Assembly (NCBI GenBank): GCA_964547995.1
Contig: CAZJRB010000016.1
Span: 23,594-87,593 of the forward strand
Source: CAZJRB01 sp964547995
Lineage (GTDB): Bacteria; Planctomycetota; Planctomycetia; Pirellulales; Thermoguttaceae
Reading direction: 5' to 3'
Length of the DNA: 64,000 nt
A model generated the notes under the pieces. The model searched no databases, was not told the DNA's origin, and saw only the letters and a program-made list of their open reading frames with translations. A program made the position numbers and the translations under genes. Shown piece after piece: positions 43,025 through 51,770 of this stretch (positions are counted from its first letter, which is position 1; each line of letters begins with the position of its first letter).

Positions 43025-46000
43025 TTACTTCGTAGCCTCACTTTCCTTCGGAACAAACCCGATTGAGGTTTCCATCCACTTCCCGCAACTGCACCCGCCG
43101 CCGGCTTCGGGCGAGAGGACCATGCCGGCCGCCGGGATCGTGCTAAGCCAACAGCCGGGCCTTAGCCGCGACCAACTGCTCGTCTTGTTGTCGACGAAAT
43201 CCCACATCGTCACGTTGCCCGCGCGGAAGATCACCGCCCGGTCGGTCAGCGCGTAGGTGCCGCAACCGCCCTTGGGCATCGGCGTTTTCCGGATCTCGCC
43301 GGTCGTCAGGTCGATCACCCGCGGGCGGACGAAGACGCGGCCGCCGAGGATGGCCGGGCGGGTCATGTGATGGCCGTGGTCGCGCCCGTCCCACGCCACA
43401 TCGACGTTCCACGCCGGACGGCCGTTTTCGGCATCGAACGCGTAGACGTGGTACTTGTTGTCGGAGGAGACGATCACCAGCTTGCCCTCGCCGTAGGCCA
43501 TGTAGAAGACGACCGTGCCGTCGGCCGTGTCGATGGGGCGCTCCCAGAGCTTCTTGCCGCTTTTGGCATCGAGTGCGACAAGGAACTGGTCCTTCCAGAC
43601 GTCGGCCCCGATGCGCCGCGACTCGCCGGCAACCGCCTTGGGGTTGCGGCACTCGACGAAGCAGACCCGGCCGTCGCCGATTGTGATCGTCGGGTTGACA
43701 ATCAACCCGCGGTAGGTCCAGTTCGTTTTGCCTGTGGCCGGGTCCATCGCGAAGAGTTGATCGCTACAGATTTTATCGGTGACCGCCCCGCTCCGGGCGT
43801 CGTACCATCCGGCCCCGCTGCCGCCGAAGAAGTTGACCCAGGAAGTACCCTGCTTGACCGAGGAGCCGAACAGTTGGTCGCCGTCGCGTGCGACGTAGCC
43901 CCACTCCCACTTCCAGTCCTTGCCCGCGGCCGGCAAGACTTCGTAGGTCTTCGACACGTTGCCGGTGGCCGTGTCGATTCGCCAGCACCGGTCGCGGATT
44001 GCCGCGTAGAGGTGGTCGTCGTCGGCGCACCAGTTGCTGCAATCGCGGGGGATATTAAAGCGTTCGAAGTCGGGGATTTCCAGCGACCAGGCAATCGTGC
44101 CGTTGTAGGCATTGATCGCGATGATACGGTGGAGCCCCTGCATAAAAAGCCGCCCGCCGACCGAAAGCGGCGAAGGCTTTCGGCCGTTGCGATCGGCCTG
44201 TGCGCGGGGGCCGGGGCGGCCGAGCCACTGTTCGGTCAGCTTGGCGGTGCCGCCGACGCCGTCGAGCGCCTCGCCGCCGTACGCGGAATTATCCGGCCGG
44301 CCGTATTGATGCGTCCAGGCGCCGCGGCCCGCGTCGTGCGGCCGCATCAGTCGCCGGATTTCATCGTCGCCAAGCTCGCCCTTCCGCCTTGGGCGCCGGC
44401 TATACAGCACCCGTGGCTGGGTCCCTCGATGGGGAGAAAGACCAGCCCAAAAGACGACATCGGCAAAGTGGTCGACAAAAGGCAGCTTCGCGTACGAATC
44501 GACCTGGTGAACAGCCACGCGCGAGCCGTAGATTCCCGCTTCGCTTAGAGCCTTGCGGGACTCGGCAACCATGGCCGCGTCGGTCTCGACACCGATTACT
44601 CGCAGGTCGCTTTGCCGGGCGATTTCATACAGCAGTCGCCCGTTGCCGCTGGCGAAAACCAGGCAAATGCCGATCTTGTCCTCGTCGGCCAGCAGGTCCT
44701 TGGCTAATTGTGCGGGTGTTATCTCGTCGAGCTGCGGGAGGACAATTCTGGCGTCTTTTGGATAGGGGCAAGGCCGATCGGGGAACGCCGCCGGGGTGTA
44801 ATTGAAGAACGTGTCGCACTCGTACTCTTTGGTTGTGGCGCCGGCTCCCGAGTGAATTGTGTAATGGTAGAGCGTGTTGTGGCGCAGCTCGGTCAGCATC
44901 GCTTCGTGTCTGGTTTTGGGGGTTTTGTCCTCGACCCGCCGCGTGTCGCCGCCGTCGCCGTATTCTACAATGGTCGGCACGGGCTTTTCCGTTTCCCAGC
45001 GGACGACGGCCGTGGTCGGGTCGGTGAACTGGAGATACGGCCCCATGGCCAGGTGCAGCGCCGACTGCGGTTCGGCCGCCGGCGAGGAGCCGAACGGCTT
45101 TGCCGCATGGTGCCGCTTCACTTCGTCTGCGGAAAGCACGCGCCGCCAGACGCGGACCTCGTGGATCATTCCCTTCAGGCGAAAGTACTCGTCCTTGTCG
45201 TGGTACGCCCCGATTTCGTAGAACGCTTTGGGCGGATAGTCGATCGGGCCCTTTTGGGCGGTCGAGGTGGCCGACAGCTTGCCGTTGACGTACAGTCTCA
45301 TTTCGGCGCCGTCGTAGGTACCGACGACGTGGTACCACTGTCCCGGCTTGAAATCGGCGCCGGCGGCCATGTACGTCAGGCGATCGGGCCCGCCGCGCCC
45401 GTTTAGGGCGAGGGAAAACCGCGAGCCGTTGTAGCCGAGCAGCCAGCCTTTTTCGTAGTTGCCGTTGTCCTGCACGGCGCCGACGATTCCGCCCCACTTT
45501 AGCGGCTGATCGACGCGGACCCACGCCTCGGCCGTGATCTTTTCGGCCGGCAGATTGGCCGTCTTGTGATCGGGGGCCAGCAGCACACTGTTCGTGCTGC
45601 CGTCGGTCACGAGTGCCTGACGATCGCCGACCCGCTGGAGTTTCGCGCGTCCGGCGATCGCGCCGGTGAGCTTTCCGGCAAGGTCTTTCACTTTGTTCCG
45701 CGCGACCCGGTCGCCCTGAAAGACCCAGCGTCCGGCGAGGTCCTTGTCGTCGAGCGGCGGAACCGGTTCGAGGGATGCGTTGCTTTTTGGTTTCTCGGCG
45801 GCGGGTCTTTCGGCGGCAGGTGCAGTGGACTTCGGCGGCGGCTTTGTGCCGGGGCGGAAGGTATGGACAGCCCCTTCGTCGGTGCTGATGAGCAACCGCC
45901 CGCCGGCGACGGCCAGGCCAAATGCTTTCCCTCGGACATCACCCTCCCAGAGCAGCGTTCCATCCTTGGCCGCAAAGGCCGCCACCCGGTCGCGGCCGCC

Positions 46001-47080
46001 GGCAAAGAGCGTATCGCCGGCAAGGATCAGTTCGTAAGGGCAGTCGCACGGCACGGTCCAGATCGGCTTTCGCGTCTTGCGGTTGACGGCGATCAACTGG
46101 GTGTCGGTCAGCAGGTACGCGGTATCGACGTCGACGACCATGGCGTTGCCGCCGGCAAACGAGGCGACCTTCGCCCGGCTCTGCGCGTTGCTGTCGGTAA
46201 TCCATCCGGTCTTGTTTCCCGGCCCGTGCAGGAGGTGTTCGTCTTCGGTCAGAATCACAAAGCACCCGCCGCCGCCTTGCACGCTTCCCAGCGATTTTCC
46301 GGTAGCGCGGTCGAACATCAGCGGCGGCACGCGGCCTTGCGGTACGAAAAGCCGATCGTCGGCGGCCAGCATGGCCCCCTCCATGGTAAGCCCGTTGTGT
46401 TCGGCGACGTAGCAGCCCTTGCCTTCCGGTTTCCCGGTTTCGGCGTCGACGGCGCAGAGCCACGACTTTCGCCACGGCAGCATCCCGGCGGCGAAGTAGG
46501 CGGTGCCGCCGTCGACCAGCACACCGGTCCGAACGGGCCAGGGTGAGATCATCCGCCCGTTGTTGAGTATGCGTCGATCGTTCGGGGCCGGGCGGAATTG
46601 CCATACGAGCTTGCCATTATCTGCGCGGACACAATACGCGGCCCCGTCGTCGGAGCCGAAATAGACCTTGTCGCCGGCGATCGTCGGAGTGATCCGGATC
46701 GGGGCGTCGGTGAAAAACAACCACCGCTGCATACCCGTCGCCGCATCAAGGCAATGGACCGCGTCGTCGACCGACGAGCCGAAGTAGATCGCGTCGCCGG
46801 ACGCCGTCGGATGGAAGACCGGGTCGTAATTGCGCATCGACTTCAGTCCCTTGAGGTTTCGATACGCATCCCACTTCGCCGGCCCGGCCCAGGCGGGTTG
46901 CGGCGGCTGCGGGCTTTGCCACGTCCATTGCGAGTGGAGCTTGTCGGCCGGAAGCTGCTCGGAGGTCCGCCCGCCGCGATGGTTATCGCGACGAAACGTC
47001 GGCCAGTCGTCGGCCCGGGCGAAAGTCGCCGTGCATAGAAGAACGAGAAATATCCATCTGCATTTCGCTATCGGAAACAT
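43025..47080 (-). CDS. PQQ propeller - LamG - methyltransferase-like - PQQ propeller giant
   Basis: 1351 residues, secreted (signal peptide about 1-23, ending ARA). Order: first PQQ-like beta-propeller (about 25-420, repeats such as LCAVDAETGKPEG and AVNRKTRKPIW), Pro-rich linker, LamG/concanavalin fold (about 450-665), an Ig/FN3-like segment, a Rossmann methyltransferase-like segment (FASGNGRLLYEIARQSDL then VIGVETDAAM), an Arg-rich joint, and a second propeller (about 930-1330) with a C-terminal Cys cluster GGGCSCGKW. A cofactor is not certain. A methyltransferase fold outside the cytosol is unusual. TAGGAGACG precedes the ATG at 47080. Confidence 0.82.
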   Translation of the reverse strand: MFPIAKCRWIFLVLLCTATFARADDWPTFRRDNHRGGRTSEQLPADKLHSQWTWQSPQPPQPAWAGPAKWDAYRNLKGLKSMRNYDPVFHPTASGDAIYFGSSVDDAVHCLDAATGMQRWLFFTDAPIRITPTIAGDKVYFGSDDGAAYCVRADNGKLVWQFRPAPNDRRILNNGRMISPWPVRTGVLVDGGTAYFAAGMLPWRKSWLCAVDAETGKPEGKGCYVAEHNGLTMEGAMLAADDRLFVPQGRVPPLMFDRATGKSLGSVQGGGGCFVILTEDEHLLHGPGNKTGWITDSNAQSRAKVASFAGGNAMVVDVDTAYLLTDTQLIAVNRKTRKPIWTVPCDCPYELILAGDTLFAGGRDRVAAFAAKDGTLLWEGDVRGKAFGLAVAGGRLLISTDEGAVHTFRPGTKPPPKSTAPAAERPAAEKPKSNASLEPVPPLDDKDLAGRWVFQGDRVARNKVKDLAGKLTGAIAGRAKLQRVGDRQALVTDGSTNSVLLAPDHKTANLPAEKITAEAWVRVDQPLKWGGIVGAVQDNGNYEKGWLLGYNGSRFSLALNGRGGPDRLTYMAAGADFKPGQWYHVVGTYDGAEMRLYVNGKLSATSTAQKGPIDYPPKAFYEIGAYHDKDEYFRLKGMIHEVRVWRRVLSADEVKRHHAAKPFGSSPAAEPQSALHLAMGPYLQFTDPTTAVVRWETEKPVPTIVEYGDGGDTRRVEDKTPKTRHEAMLTELRHNTLYHYTIHSGAGATTKEYECDTFFNYTPAAFPDRPCPYPKDARIVLPQLDEITPAQLAKDLLADEDKIGICLVFASGNGRLLYEIARQSDLRVIGVETDAAMVAESRKALSEAGIYGSRVAVHQVDSYAKLPFVDHFADVVFWAGLSPHRGTQPRVLYSRRPRRKGELGDDEIRRLMRPHDAGRGAWTHQYGRPDNSAYGGEALDGVGGTAKLTEQWLGRPGPRAQADRNGRKPSPLSVGGRLFMQGLHRIIAINAYNGTIAWSLEIPDFERFNIPRDCSNWCADDDHLYAAIRDRCWRIDTATGNVSKTYEVLPAAGKDWKWEWGYVARDGDQLFGSSVKQGTSWVNFFGGSGAGWYDARSGAVTDKICSDQLFAMDPATGKTNWTYRGLIVNPTITIGDGRVCFVECRNPKAVAGESRRIGADVWKDQFLVALDAKSGKKLWERPIDTADGTVVFYMAYGEGKLVIVSSDNKYHVYAFDAENGRPAWNVDVAWDGRDHGHHMTRPAILGGRVFVRPRVIDLTTGEIRKTPMPKGGCGTYALTDRAVIFRAGNVTMWDFVDNKTSSWSRLRPGCWLSTIPAAGMVLSPEAGGGCSCGKWMETSIGFVPKESEATK

Positions 47081-47121
47081 GGTACGTCTCCTAGATTGGG
47101 CGTCAATCGTGCCATAAAGCC

Positions 47122-47136
47122 GCGACCGTTGGTCGC
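47122..47136. repeat. Solo copy of the GCGACC/GGTCGC palindrome
   Basis: GCGACC, GTT, GGTCGC, preceded by CATAAAGCC as in the array at 57691-57840. It lies in the 240-base gap between the beta-helix and PQQ genes. Confidence 0.65.
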
Positions 47137-47250
47137 GCCCGACGGTTATCAGTATCGTTATGGTTTGCTGGTATCACGGACGACTACGCGGATCGTTGCA
47201 ATGGTTCGCGAACGTTGTGCCACCGGTGGAAAACTTGTTCCCACGCAAGG

Positions 47251-47310
47251 CGCGACCACCGGTCGCGGCTTTGTGTTTTGCGCGACCACCGGTCGCGGCT
47301 TTGTGTTCTG
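47251..47310. repeat. Two 30-bp units of the GCGACC/GGTCGC repeat, reversed
   Basis: Units at 47251-47280 and 47281-47310 differ at one base. They are the reverse complement of the unit type at 57691-57840 and share its exact 30-base period, with the palindrome core GCGACC-ACC-GGTCGC. Confidence 0.75.
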
Positions 47311-47320
47311 GGGTTTCACC

Positions 47321-49411
47321 TCACTCAAACGCCCGCGGCACCGGTGGGAGGTTCTTGGTCAAGATCGGCGGGCCGCGGCGGCCGGCCGTCGAGACGTCGA
47401 ACGGCTTAAAGCCGACCTTCAGGGCCGGTGAGCCTGGCCTCAAGGTGAAGTTGCCGTTCTTCGCGTCGACGAAGCCGGGGTCGGCGATGACCGAGCCCTT
47501 GTCCTGGCCGCGCTTCTCCTGCCACTGGGCAAGATCGAGCCCGCCAGGAAACTTGATCGGTCGGCCGCCGTCCCAGTAGACGTTGTTGGCCATGCGGAAG
47601 TTGTCGTCCTTCCAGTTGCTCCCCAGGGCCGGGCTGTCGTTGTCCCAGTAGACGATGTTCCGCTCGAAGAAGAACGAGATGTGCTTCTCGGTCCGAGTGC
47701 GCTGGATCTGGTGCTGCGTGGCGAAGGCCAGGATGTTGTTCTGCACGCGGTTCTCACGGCCATAGTGTTGGTGGAACCCGCCGGTCTTGGTGCGGTAGAC
47801 GAGGTTGTTCTCCATAACGATGCCGCTGGAGCCCTCGTCGGTATAAAGCCCCCAGCCGCCGTAGCTGAAGGATTGGACGTCGTGGAAGCGGTTGTGGTGT
47901 ACGGTCGTGCCGGGCGAGATGCCGAGCGTGTAGATGCCGCCCATGTCCGAGAGCACGCTCTGGCCGATCGTGTGGACGTGGTTGTAGGCGAGTTCGTTGT
48001 GATGGGCGTGGCTCCGGGCATAGCCCCACGTCCAGCCGACCGACAGCCCGGTGTAGTAGAGGTCGAAGATCGTGTTGTGCTCGACGGTGTTGTGCGGCGA
48101 GTGGCCGATCCAGACGCCGACGGACGCGGGGTGTAGCCGCCCGCCGTGGGCGATCAGGCAGTCGCGGACCGCGTGGTGCGAGACGCGGAGTTCGTCGTCG
48201 GAGGCGACTTTACGGACGTCGCCCCAGAGCCCGCGGCCGGCGTGGCCGATCTTGACCCCACCGCCGCCGAGGTCGAACATCTCGCACTTCTCGATCCGGT
48301 TGTTCCGGCAGCCGGTGCCGAAAGCCATCGCGTAACCGCCGGTGTGAAGCACGGCACAACCATCGATCAATACGTCCCGGGCGCCGATGGCCGAAACGGC
48401 CGCGTCGAGCCCGATGTCGGCCTGCGGGAAGACCTGGCCCGCGTCGGGCAGGACCCAGTTGGTATGGGCGAACGTCAGGCCGCGGAATTGAACGTGGCGA
48501 ACCCAATTTCGTTTTTCCGTGTCGCCGGCGAACAGAAGCACTTGCTCCAGCCGCGGGGCGATCACCGCGGCCTTGTCAGGTTTCTCGCCCGGCTTGGGGA
48601 TATACGTCAACCGGCCGGTCGGCCGATCGAGATACCACTCGCCCGGCTCGCTGAGCGCTTCTTTCGCGTTGATGACCAGGAAGCGGTGGCCCTTGGCAAA
48701 CCTTGCCCAGTGGCTGGTGCCGCGGGTGTGGCCGGTGAAGGTGACGATGCGCTGCTGGGGATCGACCGACGCGATCCGCATCCGCGAGGCGGACCATTGG
48801 TGGAACGGCATGATCTCGACGTCGCCCAGGTTGGCCCAATCGGCGAGGATTTCCTCGCCGGAGAAGCCGAACCGGTCGTGGCCCTTGCTGCCGGATTTCG
48901 GCGACGGATCAAGCTGCCTGGCGATCTTGCAATAACCGTGCTTGGGCAGTCGCGGGCGGAACCGCCGCTGGTCGTCGACGAAGAGTTGCGAGAAGGTCCA
49001 CTTATCCTGCTTCACCTCATCGAGCACGACGGTCCATCGCCCGTCGCCGCCGGCTTTCCAACCGGTGATTGCACGGCCGCCGCTGAGGACCGGCCGCTCG
49101 CCGGGATGCGCGGCGTAGACGACCGGGGCCTTCGGCGTGCCGGAATCCTCCGGGCGGAACGTGACCGGCTGCTTCAGATAGTACGTCCCGCCGCGGAGCA
49201 TGACGGCAATCGGCTTGTCGCGCTGCGGCTGGTCTTTTTTCAACTGGCGAACGGCATTTTGCGCACGTTCGACGGTGGCAAACGGCGCGGCGAGTTGCCC
49301 CGTCGCATCATCGTTGCCATCCGGCGCGACAAAGAAATCGGCCGCCGGCTCGGCGGCAATACCCGCCGGTCCGACGAGCAGAAACAACACAAGACATCGG
49401 CATGATCGCAT
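47321..49411 (-). CDS. Secreted right-handed parallel beta-helix protein
   Basis: 696 residues. Signal peptide about 1-20, then DFFVAPDGNDDATGQL..PFATVERAQNAV, the DUF1565-like opening of planctomycete beta-helix proteins. The centre has the stacked N/G/V-rich turns (CAVLHTGGYAM, NNRIEKCEMFDLGGGGVKIG, NTIFDLYYTGLSVG) of a pectate-lyase-like helix, and the end is DPGFVDAKNGNFTLRPGSPA. Likely a polysaccharide lyase or glycosidase; no catalytic residues can be assigned. GGAGAG precedes the ATG. Confidence 0.82.
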   Translation of the reverse strand: MRSCRCLVLFLLVGPAGIAAEPAADFFVAPDGNDDATGQLAAPFATVERAQNAVRQLKKDQPQRDKPIAVMLRGGTYYLKQPVTFRPEDSGTPKAPVVYAAHPGERPVLSGGRAITGWKAGGDGRWTVVLDEVKQDKWTFSQLFVDDQRRFRPRLPKHGYCKIARQLDPSPKSGSKGHDRFGFSGEEILADWANLGDVEIMPFHQWSASRMRIASVDPQQRIVTFTGHTRGTSHWARFAKGHRFLVINAKEALSEPGEWYLDRPTGRLTYIPKPGEKPDKAAVIAPRLEQVLLFAGDTEKRNWVRHVQFRGLTFAHTNWVLPDAGQVFPQADIGLDAAVSAIGARDVLIDGCAVLHTGGYAMAFGTGCRNNRIEKCEMFDLGGGGVKIGHAGRGLWGDVRKVASDDELRVSHHAVRDCLIAHGGRLHPASVGVWIGHSPHNTVEHNTIFDLYYTGLSVGWTWGYARSHAHHNELAYNHVHTIGQSVLSDMGGIYTLGISPGTTVHHNRFHDVQSFSYGGWGLYTDEGSSGIVMENNLVYRTKTGGFHQHYGRENRVQNNILAFATQHQIQRTRTEKHISFFFERNIVYWDNDSPALGSNWKDDNFRMANNVYWDGGRPIKFPGGLDLAQWQEKRGQDKGSVIADPGFVDAKNGNFTLRPGSPALKVGFKPFDVSTAGRRGPPILTKNLPPVPRAFE

Positions 49412-49501
49412 CGGGACTCTCCTTACTTGCTCAGGGGAACATCCCGATTATGTTAGCCGATACCGCCTGCCATTGCAAAGCCCCGCCAGACGACCATCCG
49501 G

Positions 49502-49867
49502 CTACTCCCCATCCCCCGGCAGCGGCTCGATGGTTGCCGACATCGACCCCTTGCAGCCCTTGATCCGGTCGTCCTTGCCATAGGCGTGGATCTGGTCGCG
49601 TTTCAGTTCGGCGTGTTCGAGCGTTGTGGTCATCACGATAACCCGCCCGGCCGTATCGACCTCTTCGGCCATCTGGAAGCCCTTCTCGACCGGATGGCCG
49701 AACAGCTCCAGCAGCATCATGATCACGTACCCGTAGGTGTGGTCGTCGTCGTCCCAGAGGACGACGTTGTAGCGGGGCTGCCGCTTGGGGCGGGAACCGT
49801 CCGCGGCGCGGCGGCGCCGGGTCGTTTCCACCAGCGGCTCGGCAACGGTTGTCTTGGCGTCTTCCAT
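49502..49867 (-). CDS. clpS: ATP-dependent Clp protease adaptor ClpS
   Basis: 121 residues. It delivers N-degron substrates to ClpA/ClpC. The ClpS core runs about residues 30-115: YNVVLWDDDDHTYGYVI, LLELFGHPVEKGFQMAEEVD and ERGV-type HAELKRDQIHAYG. The DDDHTYGYVI variant replaces the DDYTPMEFV of proteobacterial ClpS and is the form found in planctomycetes. A 30-residue Arg-rich N-terminal extension is present. It follows the protease-like gene by 12 bases. Confidence 0.85.
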   Translation of the reverse strand: MEDAKTTVAEPLVETTRRRRAADGSRPKRQPRYNVVLWDDDDHTYGYVIMMLLELFGHPVEKGFQMAEEVDTAGRVIVMTTTLEHAELKRDQIHAYGKDDRIKGCKGSMSATIEPLPGDGE

Positions 49868-49879
49868 GAGACAAGTTCC

Positions 49880-50275
49880 CTAGAAAAACGACTTGGCGTC
49901 TATGTATCTCACCGGCAACAGTCGTTGACCGACCATATCGACAGCAATGCCGGATTGCTCAAGCACAATATAGCCCACCAGCGGTTCGTATTTCCCATTG
50001 TCGGGATGCATTTCCACGAACAAGACCTCGTTGTATATCGCCCTGAACCCTTCCACTTCGATTCTCACCGGCCCGCATACGATGCCTTCGACGACCTCTT
50101 GCGTTGCAATGTGGAGTTCGACCTCTGTTTCCGATCCGAATGTTCCCAGGCGGTCTTTCCAAGCCAACGGCAAGGTCAGGTAACCCGCGCCGGTATCGAC
50201 AAGTGCGTCTATCTTCAGCGAACGATCGGACTGCATCGCGTTCGACAGGTCGACGCTGGCCACGATTCTTCCCAT
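49880..50275 (-). CDS. Retropepsin-like aspartyl protease
   Basis: 131 residues from ATG 50275 (MGRIVASVDL); an upstream frame to 50356 lacks a ribosome site. IDALVDTGAGYLTLPL carries the DTGA catalytic motif of retropepsin-fold proteases, and VGYIVLEQSGIAVD near the end resembles the conserved I/LG..LE block. Single-domain proteins of this type act as dimers. The 12-base distance to clpS suggests cotranscription, possibly a small proteolysis module. Confidence 0.75.
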   Translation of the reverse strand: MGRIVASVDLSNAMQSDRSLKIDALVDTGAGYLTLPLAWKDRLGTFGSETEVELHIATQEVVEGIVCGPVRIEVEGFRAIYNEVLFVEMHPDNGKYEPLVGYIVLEQSGIAVDMVGQRLLPVRYIDAKSFF

Positions 50276-50405
50276 CTCTTGTCTCTTTCGTCTACCATGT
50301 GGACGCTGATTTTCCGCTTCGCCAACCCCGGAGGATGTGGCAAAACTCGACAACACCCATTATAGTATAAGGCAAGTTTTTGAGACAGACCCCCTGGAGT
50401 AGGGC

Positions 50406-51770
50406 ATGCCCAAAATCGATGAATACCTGGCGGCCGAGGCCGGGCGCTTCGAGGCCGAACTCTGCGAACTGCTGCGAATCCCCAGCGTCAGCACCGATCC
50501 CCAATACCGCGATCATATCCAGCGGGCGGCCGAGTGGACGGCCGACCAATTCCGCCGGCTCCAGTTTGCCACGGAGATCATCCCCACGGCCGGGCACCCG
50601 CTCGTCTACGCCGAATCGCCCGGGATCGAGGGCGCCGCAACCGCGCTGGTCTACGGCCATTACGACGTCCAGCCGCCCGACCCGCTCGAAAAGTGGATTT
50701 CACCCCCCTTCGAGCCGACCGTCCGGGAAGGCAACCTCTATGCCCGCGGCGCCACCGACGACAAGGGCCAGATGTTCACGCACATCAAGAGCACCGAGGC
50801 GTGGATCCGGGCGGAAGGCCGGTTGCCGGTCAATCTGAAATTCATCATCGAGGGCGAAGAGGAGATCGGCAGCAGGAGCCTCGCGACGTACATCGTCGAA
50901 CAGAAGAAACGCCTCTCGTGCGACTGCGTGGTCATCAGCGACACGGCCCAGTTTGCCCCGGGCGTGCCCTCGATCGTTTACGGGCTGCGGGGAATCGCTT
51001 ACTACGAACTCCGGCTGACCGGCCCGAACCGCGATCTCCATTCCGGCACCTTCGGCGGCTCGGTGACCAACCCGGCCAACGCACTGGCGGCCATGCTCGA
51101 CGGGCTGATCGGCTCCCACGGGGTAATCCAAATCCCCGGCTTCTACGACGACGTCGTCCCGCTGAGCGACCGCGAGCGGGAACAGTTCGCCGCGCTGCCG
51201 TTCCACGAGCGGGCGTATCTCGATCAATTCGGCGTTGAAGGGACCTCGGGCGAAGAGGGCTTCACGGTGCTCGAACGCCGCTGGGCCCGCCCGACCTTCG
51301 ACGTAAGCGGCCTCTGGAGCGGCTACCAGGGCGAAGGGGCCAAGACCATTCTGCCGGCAACCGCCGGGGCCAAATTCAGCTTCCGGCTTGTGCCGGACCA
51401 GGACCCCGAAAAAATCGCCGTCGGATTGAAGCAGAAGCTCGCCGAGCTTTGCCCGCCGGGCATCGAGTGGGAGCTGATCGGCCATCACGGCTCGCCGGGC
51501 GTGCTGATCCCGTTGGAGAGCCCCTACATGGCGGCGGCCGCCCGCGCGATCGAACACGCCTTCGGGGTCCCGCCCGTCTACACCCGCGAAGGCGGATCGA
51601 TCCCCATCGTCAACACGTTCCACGACGTGCTCATGGCCGACGTGTTGCTGATCGGCTGGGGCCAGAACGACGACAACACCCACGGCCCGAACGAAAAATT
51701 CTCGCTTGCCGATTTCCACCGCGGGATCAAGGCAAGCGCGCGGTTGTGGAGCGAGTTGCCTGGCGCATGA
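50406..51770 (+). CDS. M20-family dipeptidase
   Basis: 454 residues, cytosolic. Dizinc peptidase: GHYDVQPPDP (His, Asp ligand), ARGATDDKGQ (bridging Asp), IEGEEEIGS (catalytic base and ligand Glu) and a lid domain with SGTFGGSVTNPANAL. It would hydrolyse dipeptides or release terminal residues. Its last 44 bases overlap the 3' end of the convergent sulfatase fusion. Confidence 0.92.
   Translation: MPKIDEYLAAEAGRFEAELCELLRIPSVSTDPQYRDHIQRAAEWTADQFRRLQFATEIIPTAGHPLVYAESPGIEGAATALVYGHYDVQPPDPLEKWISPPFEPTVREGNLYARGATDDKGQMFTHIKSTEAWIRAEGRLPVNLKFIIEGEEEIGSRSLATYIVEQKKRLSCDCVVISDTAQFAPGVPSIVYGLRGIAYYELRLTGPNRDLHSGTFGGSVTNPANALAAMLDGLIGSHGVIQIPGFYDDVVPLSDREREQFAALPFHERAYLDQFGVEGTSGEEGFTVLERRWARPTFDVSGLWSGYQGEGAKTILPATAGAKFSFRLVPDQDPEKIAVGLKQKLAELCPPGIEWELIGHHGSPGVLIPLESPYMAAAARAIEHAFGVPPVYTREGGSIPIVNTFHDVLMADVLLIGWGQNDDNTHGPNEKFSLADFHRGIKASARLWSELPGA

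Noticed and set aside
47122..47310. Palindromes as intrinsic terminators of the beta-helix gene
   Set aside because: No T-runs follow the stems, and the same units occur in many other contexts.
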